Positions 43,153 to 51,250 of a stretch of DNA of 64,000 nucleotides are shown here, piece after piece (within the stretch, counting starts at the first letter, position 1; each line of letters begins with the position of its first letter). Both the position numbers and the translations under genes were made by a program. This stretch comes from Flavobacterium lacus (lineage in GTDB: Bacteria; Bacteroidota; Bacteroidia; Flavobacteriales; Flavobacteriaceae). Below the pieces are notes generated by a model, which worked only from the letters and a program-made list of their open reading frames with translations, searched no databases and was not told the DNA's origin. The stretch lies in the NCBI RefSeq assembly GCF_003268815.1, contig NZ_QLSV01000005.1:1-64000 (forward strand). Reading direction: 5' to 3'.

Positions 43153-43479
43153 TTAAGTATTTTTATTTCTTTGGAACGAACTAACGATTTCATTTGCGTA
43201 ATAGCAACTTTGTTGAGTTATTACAAAACTATTTAATCCTGCTTGTTTTCTAAACCCGTCGAATTCGACGGGTTTAAAATTTGGATTATAAATCATTTCC
43301 CAAAAACCCAAAAGTTCGATGGTATTTCTGTTTCTTAACCAATTTTTTATAATATCATCTGTTTGAGCGGTATCTTTATGTTTAGCAATATCGGTCAAAG
43401 AAATATAATCGTTGTTACTTTGATTAACAACGGCAATTTCAAAACCTTGAACATCTATTTTAGATTTTTTTTCTTTCAT
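43153..43479 (-). pseudogene. KilA-N domain fragment
   Basis: This 108-residue frame reads SNNDYISLTDIAKHKDTAQT, then DDIIKNWLRNRNTIELLGFWE and NPNFKPVEFDGFRKQAGLNSF, the N-terminal half of a KilA-N DNA-binding domain. The rest of the domain is missing and replaced by an unrelated 25-residue tail, where full proteins run to about 250 residues. It is wedged between the CoA ligase and hydroxylase genes (11 and 61 bases), and is most likely a leftover of a larger phage-type gene. Confidence 0.7.
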
Positions 43480-43483
43480 TTTT

Positions 43484-43529
43484 CTGAGTTGCTGAGTTGC
43501 TGAGTTTCTGAGTTGCTGAGTTGCTGAGA
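43484..43529. repeat. 8-nt tandem repeat (CTGAGTTG)x5.5
   Basis: CTGAGTTG is repeated five times with one T-for-G change, plus a partial unit, directly upstream of the KilA-N fragment. The complementary word CAACTCAG occurs in another tract at 49213. Confidence 0.75.
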
Positions 43530-43539
43530 TTTTAATTAA

Positions 43540-45948
43540 TCATTTTTTATTACTTTTTGGTTTCAATGCTTTCTTCATGCTTTCAACTTGCTTCCGTTCA
43601 GCTGTTTTCAACGGATACAAGTGTGAACTTCCCATTTTATATTGTAATGGAATTTCATCGGTTTGCACATTTTCATACGCTTGAGCATTTCTAACAAAAT
43701 TCGCATCCGCTAATAATGGTCGGCCTAATGCCACTAAATCCGCTCTTCCGTTTAAAATAATGGTGTTAATTTGATCAATGTCTTGAATAAATCCGGCGGT
43801 TATGGTCGGAATATGAACCGTATTTCGAACCAAATCAGAGAAAGGGGTTTGCCACATTCTTCCCATTTGCGGTTTTTGATTTGCCACTGTATTTCCTGTA
43901 GAAACGTTGATAATATCTGCTCCGGCGGATTTGAAAGCATTGGCGATGTCAATGACATCTTCTTCCGAAATTCCGTTTTCAGCCCAATCGGAAGCGGAAA
44001 TGCGAATCGACATTGGTTTTTGTTGCGGAAATACTTTTCGCATTTCTGTAAATACTCTTAATGGAAATTTAATTCGGTTTTCAATACTTCCGCCAAATTC
44101 ATCTGTGCGTGTATTTGTCAATGGCGATAAAAATGAAGCTAATAAAAAACCGTGATGCCCTTGTAATTCAATCATATCAAAACCGGCTTGTTCAGCATTT
44201 TTTGTAGCTTGGACAAATTCAGCTGTAATTTGATCCATATCTTCCAACGTCATTTCCTTCGGCATTGCCATTTTGGAATGGAATGGAATAGGAGAGGCGG
44301 AAAGTAATTCCCATGCCTTAACAATTGGTTCATTTTGACCTTCCCAAGGTTTTTTAATTGCACCTTTTCTTCCTGAATGTCCGAGTTGAATTCCGATTTT
44401 CGTTGATGTATTTTGATGAATAAAATCAGTTATTTTTTTCCATTCAATTACTTGATTTTCATTATAAATACCGGTACAACCTAAAGTGATACGTCCATTT
44501 GGAGAAACGGCTGTCATTTCGGTTAAAATCAATCCAACGCCACCGGTTGCCCGACTTCCGTAATGCACCAAATGCCAATTATTCACCAAACCATTTTCGG
44601 CAGAATATTGTCCCATCGGAGCCATTACAATTCGGTTGGAAAGTTCTAAGTCACGCAATTTGAATGTTGTAAAAGCAGGAGAAATAGGTTGTGGGTTGTG
44701 GGTTGTAGGTTGTAGGTTGTGGGTTGTGGGTTGTAGGTTGTAGGTTGTAGGTTGTGGGTTGTGGGTTGTAGGTTGTAGGCTGGTTTTGTCATTTTGGTTG
44801 ACATTGCTATTGCGATTGTCCTTGAATTCTTTTAAAACTTTATCTGTGAAGGATTTATCTCGAATTTGCAGATTTTCAAATGTCACTTTTTTGGATCGCG
44901 TCATACAGCCGAACGCAAATTGATAGAATGGATGTTGCATGTGTCGGTCCATATTTTCAAACCAATCTAAGGAAACTAATGCGGCATACTGAATCATTTC
45001 CACCGTATTTCGACGGGTTTTGTCGTATTGTTCAAAAGCAGCTTGCACATTGTTTGGATTAGCAATGACCGCATCGGATAATCCAATGGCAGAATCCATC
45101 GCCAATTTCGTTCCGGAGCCAATGGAGTAGTGGGCGGTTGCTTTGGCATCGCCTACTAAAACGATGTTGTTATGAAACCATTTTTCGTTTGTTACATGCG
45201 GAAATTGTCGCCAATGTGATTTGTTGGAAATTAATGGATGGCCGTCTAATTCCTCTTTGAAAATTTCAGCGATTTTTTGAATGGTATCAGTTTCGTTGGT
45301 GACTTCAAAACCTAATTTTTGGTAGGTTTCTTCGCTACATTCAAAAATCCACGTACTCATGCCTTCTTCGTATTGATATGAATGAGCCACAATGGTTCCA
45401 AAGGGTGTTGTTCTGAAAAAGTACGTAAACGCATCCAACGGTTTCGTTGAACCCATCCACACAAAACGATTTTTCATCATTTTAATTTTCGTGCCAAACT
45501 CCTCTTTGTATTGCGTTCGAATGGCACTTCCTATCCCATCACAAGCGACAATAATATCCGAATCAGCAAATTGACTCAAATCGTCCACATTTTGTTCGAA
45601 ATGGAGATTGACGCCTTCTTCACGGCAACGTTGGTGTAATAGTTTTAATAACGTTTTTCGGGAACAACCACAAAATCCGTTACCGGAACTGTTTACGGTT
45701 TGTCCGTCGCGAGCGATGATAATATCATCCCAGTAGGCAAATTCACTTCGAATGAGCTCATAGGATCGGGTGTCTCGCATTAAAAATTCGCCTAAGGTTT
45801 CATCGGAGAATACGACGCCAAAACCGAAACTGTCATCGGGTTTATTGCGTTCATAAACATCAATTTGGCAATTGGGCATTGCTTTTTTGGTTAATATGGA
45901 AAAGTAGAGTCCGCCCGGACCGCCACCGATTATTGTTATTTTTTTCAT
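43540..45948 (-). CDS. Bifunctional salicylyl-CoA 5-hydroxylase / 2-aminobenzoyl-CoA monooxygenase-reductase-like fusion
   Basis: This protein has 802 residues from the ATG at 45948 (a TTG three codons upstream is in frame). The N-terminal half is a flavoprotein monooxygenase: KKITIIGGGPGGLYFSIL, VVFSDETLGEFL, ACDGIGSAIR and NIVLVGDAKATAHYSIGSG. The C-terminal half is an Old Yellow Enzyme-type FMN domain (LSNRIVMAPMGQYSAENG, GIQLGHSGRKG, ELQGHHGFLLASFLSPLTN, EFGGSIENR). This domain order matches the known fusions acting on salicylyl-CoA or 2-aminobenzoyl-CoA. A repeat-coded linker (LQPTTHN-like heptads near 395-430) joins the halves. The ligase and thioesterase genes follow downstream. Confidence 0.88.
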   Translation of the reverse strand: MKKITIIGGGPGGLYFSILTKKAMPNCQIDVYERNKPDDSFGFGVVFSDETLGEFLMRDTRSYELIRSEFAYWDDIIIARDGQTVNSSGNGFCGCSRKTLLKLLHQRCREEGVNLHFEQNVDDLSQFADSDIIVACDGIGSAIRTQYKEEFGTKIKMMKNRFVWMGSTKPLDAFTYFFRTTPFGTIVAHSYQYEEGMSTWIFECSEETYQKLGFEVTNETDTIQKIAEIFKEELDGHPLISNKSHWRQFPHVTNEKWFHNNIVLVGDAKATAHYSIGSGTKLAMDSAIGLSDAVIANPNNVQAAFEQYDKTRRNTVEMIQYAALVSLDWFENMDRHMQHPFYQFAFGCMTRSKKVTFENLQIRDKSFTDKVLKEFKDNRNSNVNQNDKTSLQPTTHNPQPTTYNLQPTTHNLQPTTHNPQPISPAFTTFKLRDLELSNRIVMAPMGQYSAENGLVNNWHLVHYGSRATGGVGLILTEMTAVSPNGRITLGCTGIYNENQVIEWKKITDFIHQNTSTKIGIQLGHSGRKGAIKKPWEGQNEPIVKAWELLSASPIPFHSKMAMPKEMTLEDMDQITAEFVQATKNAEQAGFDMIELQGHHGFLLASFLSPLTNTRTDEFGGSIENRIKFPLRVFTEMRKVFPQQKPMSIRISASDWAENGISEEDVIDIANAFKSAGADIINVSTGNTVANQKPQMGRMWQTPFSDLVRNTVHIPTITAGFIQDIDQINTIILNGRADLVALGRPLLADANFVRNAQAYENVQTDEIPLQYKMGSSHLYPLKTAERKQVESMKKALKPKSNKK
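44687..44777. repeat. Heptanucleotide tandem repeat (GGTTGTR)x13 inside the fusion gene
   Basis: Thirteen uninterrupted GGTTGTR units (91 bases) lie in the coding sequence at the junction of the monooxygenase and reductase domains. They encode the seven-residue words LQPTTHN/PQPTTYN. Since 7 is not a multiple of 3, gain or loss of one unit would shift the frame and separate the two domains. Confidence 0.92.
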
Positions 45949-46033
45949 TTTTTGCAAAGTCGCAGAGACGCGACGTTTTATTATTTAATTATTCTCATTT
46001 CTCCCATTTTTAATATCAGTGTTGACGCTTTTT

Positions 46034-46113
46034 GAACACAGATTAGAGAAATTTATAAAATTTTTAAAATTCTATTGTTATTGTTATTTCTCAAATTTTT
46101 AAAATCATTGTTC
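46034..46113. repeat. Hairpin repeat, GAACACAGATT family, distal copy
   Basis: Arms GAACACAGATT (46034-46044) and AATCATTGTTC (46103-46113), less perfect than the other copies. It lies between the flavin reductase-like gene and the fusion gene. Confidence 0.7.
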
Positions 46114-46121
46114 TAAAGATT

Positions 46122-46727
46122 TTACGCTCTTTTAATCGAAAAAAGTTCTCCTAACGTACTGTAATTCGAACCTGCTAAACGGGCTACAGGTTTGTAAACG
46201 TCTAAGTTGATATGATTGTTTTCCATCAAAATAGCATCATCAATATGGATTGTTTTTATTTTTCCGATGACAATGCAAGCACCGCCACCTTCGTTATTAT
46301 CCATAAAATAATGATGAATCATTTCGCATTCCAGATGAATCGGACTTTCTTTGACACGTTTGGGTTTGATGAAAACCGAATCAATAGGCGTGAGGTTGGC
46401 CAATTTAAACTCATCTACATCCGAAGCAACTGTGGCTGATGTAGCATTCATTTGCTCCACAACGTCCATGGTGACTAGATTCACAACAAACTCACCATTT
46501 TGCAACACATTGTTTAGTGTGTCTTTATATAGGTTATTGTCTCTTCGGGTGGAAAACATCACACATGGCGGATCGCTCGAAACCATATTAAAGTAAGAGA
46601 AAGGAGCAAGGTTATTGATTCCGTTGTTATCCATTGTTGCTATCCAACCGATTGGTCTTGGGATGATGGTTCCGGTTAATAATTTATACAAAACAGTAGG
46701 ATCTGTTTCATTAGTATTGAATTGCAT
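46122..46727 (-). CDS. Flavin reductase-like FMN-binding split-barrel protein
   Basis: This 201-residue protein shows the flavin reductase (DIM6/NTAB) pattern: TGTIIPRPIGWIATMDNNG, NLAPFSYFNMVSSDPPCVMFS, KDTLNNVLQNGEFVVNLV and CEMIHHYFMDNNEGGGACIV. Members bind FMN and either reduce it with NAD(P)H or act on flavin-related substrates. It is first in the - strand run, upstream of the flavin-dependent fusion enzyme, so support of that enzyme is plausible but not shown. Confidence 0.85.
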   Translation of the reverse strand: MQFNTNETDPTVLYKLLTGTIIPRPIGWIATMDNNGINNLAPFSYFNMVSSDPPCVMFSTRRDNNLYKDTLNNVLQNGEFVVNLVTMDVVEQMNATSATVASDVDEFKLANLTPIDSVFIKPKRVKESPIHLECEMIHHYFMDNNEGGGACIVIGKIKTIHIDDAILMENNHINLDVYKPVARLAGSNYSTLGELFSIKRA

Positions 46728-46983
46728 AGGTTTAGTGATGTTTCTACAAATTAAAGAAAATAGCCTGAATATTTACACATCTAACCAGCTAAAAATTATC
46801 ATTTTTTAATGAACTGTTTGAAATCTGTACTAATTTGGTATTTTGCTGTAAATTCAATTAAATTATAAAGAATATAATTTTAAGTCAATAAAATTGAGTA
46901 CTCCATAATTTTTTTTAAAATAAATTACAAAATATGTTTTTATATTATTGCTAATTTAATATATTTATGCAAAATTTTTATAT

Positions 46984-47403
46984 ATGGAGATTTTAGCGTG
47001 TCCCAAATGCCAAAACAATCAAATCGTAAAGAGCGGCATCATTAAAGACCGACAGCGGTATTTGTGTAAAAAATGCAATTACTATTTTACTGTCAACAAG
47101 TTAGGAAAAAAAATAGACGATTACTATGTCACTAAAGCCCTCCAATTATATTTAGAGGGATTGAGTTACCGTGAAATAGAGCGTATTCTTGGTGTTTCAC
47201 ATGTAACAGTAAGCAATTGGGTTAAAGAGTTTAAAATTAAAAAACCGGCCCACACCGATTATCATCCTACCTACAAGATTTATAACCATCCAGAATTAGT
47301 AGAATTCCTAAAAAACAAAGAGCAATTAAAAGGTGCAGGAATGATTATCACGGAATTAGGTGATAAATTTATGCTTATAAAATGGGAGCGTTTTAAAGAT
47401 TAA
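46984..47403 (+). CDS. InsA-like zinc-ribbon/helix-turn-helix protein, probable domesticated regulator
   Basis: This 139-residue protein has a zinc ribbon (CPKCQNNQIVKSGIIKDRQR, then YLCKKCNYYFTV) followed by a helix-turn-helix (YLEGLSYREIERILGVSHVT, SNWVKEFK). This is the layout of the IS1 InsA/InsAB' N-terminus. There is no DDE catalytic domain, no InsB frame downstream and no terminal inverted repeats. The last 50 residues (KGAGMIITELGDKFMLIKWER) are not transposase-like. It stands 110 bases before the porin-symporter-Acs operon on the same strand and is a good candidate for its DNA-binding regulator. Confidence 0.75.
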   Translation: MEILACPKCQNNQIVKSGIIKDRQRYLCKKCNYYFTVNKLGKKIDDYYVTKALQLYLEGLSYREIERILGVSHVTVSNWVKEFKIKKPAHTDYHPTYKIYNHPELVEFLKNKEQLKGAGMIITELGDKFMLIKWERFKD

Positions 47404-47452
47404 CTATAGTGTTTTACAAAAATATATAACTGAATTTTTTTCTGAATTTTTT

Positions 47453-47513
47453 AAATAGAATTTAGTGCGGTCAATAGACACAAACTAACCCTTATTTAAC
47501 CAAAATTCTATTT
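47453..47513 (+). promoter_or_regulatory. Inverted repeat ending at the porin start codon
   Basis: AAATAGAATTT (47453-47463) and AAATTCTATTT (47503-47513) are perfect 11-base complements 39 bases apart. The right arm runs directly into the ATG at 47514. In RNA, pairing would cover the ribosome landing zone; in DNA it could be a split operator. It is A/T-rich, so stability is weak. Confidence 0.4.
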
Positions 47514-48893
47514 ATGAAAAAAACTATTTTACTACTTAGTCTTTTACTGTCTTTCGGCTTTGTGTTTTCGCAAGGGTCACCGGATTATGGAGGAGGACTA
47601 AAATTTAATTTGAATCCGGAAGGAACCAAATACATGCGTTTTATTGCATGGAATCAAATTTGGATGCGTTCCTCGGCCATGAATCCCGGCACCATGATTG
47701 GCGATGAAGCAATAAGCAAACAGGAAGACATTGGACTTCGTCGATTGCGTTTGTTAGCTTATGCACAAATTTCACCTCGCTATATGATTGTCACACATAT
47801 TGGTATCAACAATCAAACCTTTATTAACGGTGGAGCTTCCGGCTCATCCGGAACTGGAGGATATGGAAACGGCAAGAAACCGGGACTGTTTTTTCATGAT
47901 GCTTGGAATGAATATGCCGTTGTATTACCTAAAGAAGAGAAGCCTTTTAGTTTGAGTATGGGAGCTGGTTTGCATTACTATATGGGACTATCACGCTTGA
48001 CTATGTCGTCTACCTTAAATTATATGACCATTGATGCACCTATATTTAACTGGCCATTAATTGAAAATTCAGATCAATTTGCACGTCAGATAGGAATTTT
48101 TGCAAAGGGAAAATACAATCGTTTGGAGTATCGATTAAGCATAAACAAACCTTTTGCCACAAATCAAGTTCCAACCGATGTGGCAGAGGCTGATTTGGCT
48201 CGTGCGGTTGATAACAATCAAAATGCCAAATGGTCTAAAGCCGGTTATTTTGAATATCAATTTTTTGATAAAGAATCTAATTTTCTTCCTTTTAAAGTTG
48301 GTTCCTATTTAGGTACCAAGAAAATGTTCAATGTAGGGGCTGGATTTTACACCGCACCAAGTTCCACCAAAAGCTCTTTAAATGGTGTCGTAGAAAAACA
48401 TGCTACCAACTTATTTGCCGGGGATGTTTTTTTAGATTTACCCATTGGAAATAAGGAGAAAAAAATGGCTTTTACCGGATACAGTGTATTCTATTCGTAT
48501 GATTTTGGACCCAATTATATACGGAATATCGGCATTATGAATGAAGGAGTAGTTGACCCAACTTTTACAGGCGGAAGAGCTTTGGCCGGACCGGGAAATT
48601 TACAACCGATGATTGGCACCGGTTCTATTTGGTATACACAGGCTGGTATTTTATTGCCCAATGCAAACGAAAAGCCAAAGGTGCGCATTCAACCATTTGC
48701 AGCCTATACGTATAAAAACTTTGACGCTTTAGACAAAGCAAGTAATCAATTTGATTTTGGAACCAATTTTTTCTTAGATGGTCATCATGCTAAAATTACA
48801 GCTCAATATTCCAACCGTCCGGTTTATACCGCAGCAGATAAAATTGACTCTTACAAAGGAGAATTCTTAGTACAATTACAAATATATTTATAA
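47514..48893 (+). CDS. Outer membrane porin (phosphate-selective porin-like)
   Basis: This 459-residue protein has a signal peptide (MKKTILLLSLLLSFGFVFSQ) and repeated amphipathic strands. KYMRFIAWNQIWMRSSAMNP lies near the start, EDIGLRRLRLLAYAQISPRY follows, and the final strand is EFLVQLQIYL. It resembles the porin O/P-like barrels found beside solute transporters in Bacteroidota. As the first gene of the acetate locus, it probably lets small carboxylates through the outer membrane. Confidence 0.8.
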   Translation: MKKTILLLSLLLSFGFVFSQGSPDYGGGLKFNLNPEGTKYMRFIAWNQIWMRSSAMNPGTMIGDEAISKQEDIGLRRLRLLAYAQISPRYMIVTHIGINNQTFINGGASGSSGTGGYGNGKKPGLFFHDAWNEYAVVLPKEEKPFSLSMGAGLHYYMGLSRLTMSSTLNYMTIDAPIFNWPLIENSDQFARQIGIFAKGKYNRLEYRLSINKPFATNQVPTDVAEADLARAVDNNQNAKWSKAGYFEYQFFDKESNFLPFKVGSYLGTKKMFNVGAGFYTAPSSTKSSLNGVVEKHATNLFAGDVFLDLPIGNKEKKMAFTGYSVFYSYDFGPNYIRNIGIMNEGVVDPTFTGGRALAGPGNLQPMIGTGSIWYTQAGILLPNANEKPKVRIQPFAAYTYKNFDALDKASNQFDFGTNFFLDGHHAKITAQYSNRPVYTAADKIDSYKGEFLVQLQIYL

Positions 48894-48910
48894 ACTTAAA
48901 CTAACTAATT

Positions 48911-49171
48911 ATGAGTAACCAAGCCAATGCAACCGCCTACTGGAAGGAGAATTTAAGATACCTTCTTATTCTACTTTCCATCTGGTTTCTAGTCTCCTAC
49001 GGAGCAGGAATCTTTTTCAAAGACGCTTTAGATGCCATCAAAATTGGAGGTTTTCCTCTCGGATTTTGGTTTGCCCAACAAGGATCAATTTATGTTTTCG
49101 TGATTTTGATTTTTGTCTACGTGTGGCTTATGAACAAACTGGATAAAAAATACGGATACAGCGAGGAATAA
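48911..49171 (+). CDS. DUF4212 small subunit of sodium:solute symporter
   Basis: This 86-residue protein has two membrane segments (LRYLLILLSIWFLVSYGAG and YVFVILIFVYVWLMN) separated by FPLGFWFAQQGS, the diagnostic DUF4212 sequence. Its gene always accompanies large sodium:solute symporter genes in known loci, as it does here. Confidence 0.92.
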   Translation: MSNQANATAYWKENLRYLLILLSIWFLVSYGAGIFFKDALDAIKIGGFPLGFWFAQQGSIYVFVILIFVYVWLMNKLDKKYGYSEE

Positions 49172-49212
49172 TTTTCTGTTAAAATAAATCGAAAAAATAC
49201 AAATTCAAATAA

Positions 49213-49247
49213 CTCAGCTGCTCAGTATCTCAGCTACTCAGCAACTC
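49213..49247. repeat. 8-nt tandem repeat (CTCAGNNN)x4
   Basis: CTCAGCTG CTCAGTAT CTCAGCTA CTCAGCAA CTC lies between the DUF4212 and symporter genes. It is the reverse-complement relative of the CTGAGTTG tract at 43484. Confidence 0.7.
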
Positions 49248-49262
49248 TAAAAAATAAATAAA

Positions 49263-50975
49263 ATGGATGTACAAACTTGGACCTATATTATAGTAGGAGC
49301 AACATTTGCTCTCTACATTGGAATTGCAATTTGGTCGCGTGCCGGCTCAACTAAAGAATTTTATGTTGCAGGCGGTGGTGTTTCACCTTTGGCGAACGGA
49401 ATGGCTACAGCGGCAGATTGGATGTCAGCGGCCTCCTTTATCTCAATGGCTGGTATTATTTCCTTTGCAGGCTATGATGGAGCTGTTTACCTGATGGGAT
49501 GGACTGGCGGTTATGTTTTATTAGCCTTATTATTGGCCCCTTATCTCAGAAAATTTGGAAAATTCACCGTGCCTGATTTCATTGGCGATCGCTACTATTC
49601 AAAAACAGCTCGTTCTGTAGCCGTTTTTTGTGCTCTGATTGTTTCGTTTACGTATGTAGCCGGACAAATGAGAGGAGTAGGCGTAGTGTTTTCTAGATTT
49701 TTAGAGGTAGATATTAATACCGGAGTGATTATTGGTATGGTCATCGTTTTATTTTATGCCGTTTTAGGCGGAATGAAAGGTATCACTTATACACAAGTAG
49801 CACAATATTGTGTATTGATTTTTGCCTTTATGGTACCTGCTATTTTTATCTCCATTCAAATGACAGGCAATCCAATTCCGCAATTAGGAATGGGCGGTAC
49901 AGTTGCGGATGGTTCAGGAACTTATTTGCTTGATAAATTAAACGGACTTCAAACGGAACTAGGTTTTGACGAATATACCAGTGGTTCAAAATCCATGATT
50001 GATGTGTTTGCGATTACGTTAGCTTTGATGGTTGGAACTGCCGGATTACCTCACGTAATTGTTCGCTTTTTCACCGTTAAAAAAGTAAAAGATGCCCGTA
50101 AATCGGCGGGATGGGCTTTGTTGTTGATTGCAATTCTTTATACTACTGCACCAGCAGTGGCGGTTTTTGCCAAAGCTAATTTAATTCAGACGGTAAGTGA
50201 AAAAGAATATAGTGCTATGCCACAATGGTTTATGAATTGGGAAAAAACAGGATTGTTGACCTTTGATGATAAAAATGGTGATGGAAAAATTCAATATGTT
50301 GCCGACAAAGAAACAAATGAATTAAAAATCGATAACGATATCATGGTATTAGCCAATCCGGAAATTGCTAATTTACCAAGTTGGGTCATTGCATTAGTAG
50401 CAGCAGGGGCTTTAGCCGCGGCATTATCTACTGCTGCAGGTTTATTATTAGTAATTTCTTCTTCAGTTTCACACGATTTGATTAAGAAAATGATCAATCC
50501 AAACATTTCAGAAAAAAATGAACTTTGGGCTGCTCGTGGTTCTGCTGCAGTGGCAGTTTGTATAGCCGGTTATTTCGGAATAAATCCACCCGGATTCGTT
50601 GCAGCTGTCGTCGCATTAGCCTTTGGTTTGGCTGCCGCATCTTTCTTCCCTGCCATTATTTTAGGAATTTTTTACAAAAAAATGAATAAAGAAGGAGCTA
50701 TCAGCGGAATGGTTGTTGGAATGTTATTAATGATTTATTACATGTTAAAATTCAAATTCGGTATCTTCGATGGTGGAAAAGAAATGGTCGATTCGTTAAA
50801 ACCAAATTGGTGGTTTGGTATTTCGCCGGAAGGTTTCGGTACAGTAGCGATGATTGCGAATTTCGTAGTAGCATTAATCGTTAACCGATTTACGCCTGAG
50901 CCACCACAAGATGTTCAGGATATCGTTGAAAATATCAGAATCCCATCCGGAGCTGGTGAAGCAACCGGACATTAA
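49263..50975 (+). CDS. actP: Sodium:solute symporter, acetate permease-like
   Basis: This 570-residue protein has about 13 membrane segments. Family marks are WSRAGSTKEFYVAGGGVSPL, NGMATAADWMSAASFISMAG, TVPDFIGDRYYSKTAR, ADGSGTYLLDKLNG and LAAALSTAAGLLLVISSSVS. An extra loop (TFDDKNGDGKIQYV) looks like a partial EF-hand and, from memory, is seen in this subgroup with DUF4212 partners. It probably imports acetate or propionate with sodium. Gene order (DUF4212, symporter, CrbS-like kinase, Acs) supports this. The symbol is by analogy. Confidence 0.85.
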   Translation: MDVQTWTYIIVGATFALYIGIAIWSRAGSTKEFYVAGGGVSPLANGMATAADWMSAASFISMAGIISFAGYDGAVYLMGWTGGYVLLALLLAPYLRKFGKFTVPDFIGDRYYSKTARSVAVFCALIVSFTYVAGQMRGVGVVFSRFLEVDINTGVIIGMVIVLFYAVLGGMKGITYTQVAQYCVLIFAFMVPAIFISIQMTGNPIPQLGMGGTVADGSGTYLLDKLNGLQTELGFDEYTSGSKSMIDVFAITLALMVGTAGLPHVIVRFFTVKKVKDARKSAGWALLLIAILYTTAPAVAVFAKANLIQTVSEKEYSAMPQWFMNWEKTGLLTFDDKNGDGKIQYVADKETNELKIDNDIMVLANPEIANLPSWVIALVAAGALAAALSTAAGLLLVISSSVSHDLIKKMINPNISEKNELWAARGSAAVAVCIAGYFGINPPGFVAAVVALAFGLAAASFFPAIILGIFYKKMNKEGAISGMVVGMLLMIYYMLKFKFGIFDGGKEMVDSLKPNWWFGISPEGFGTVAMIANFVVALIVNRFTPEPPQDVQDIVENIRIPSGAGEATGH

Positions 50976-51055
50976 AAGAATTATCTTTAGATAAAATTAC
51001 AGCCTCTGCTTTTGAATTTCAAGAGCAGAGTTTGTGATTCAATTGAAAAACTAAA

Positions 51056-51250
51056 ATGAAAAAAAGACATATTCAAAAATTTGTAATCATCAGTCTGTTG
51101 TTGTGGCTGGCATTTAACTTTCCAGTCCTGTTATTATTCAGCAGTGCCGATGCCATCATGGGAATACCGATTATCTATTTTTATATTTTTTCAGTTTGGA
51201 CATTGTCAATCATCGTCTCATTTATCTTTCTAAAAAAATACAATGAATAG
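51056..51250 (+). CDS. Small two-segment membrane protein
   Basis: This 64-residue protein has two hydrophobic segments (KFVIISLLLWLAFNFPVLLL and IIYFYIFSVWTLSIIVSFIF), the first after a basic start MKKRHIQK. It overlaps the kinase hybrid gene by eight bases, so the two are translated together. It is probably an accessory subunit of the kinase or symporter; the family is not named. Confidence 0.75.
   Translation: MKKRHIQKFVIISLLLWLAFNFPVLLLFSSADAIMGIPIIYFYIFSVWTLSIIVSFIFLKKYNE

Noticed and set aside
46984..47403. Active IS1-family element
   Set aside because: Only the InsA-like half is present; no DDE domain, no terminal inverted repeats and no target duplication are visible.
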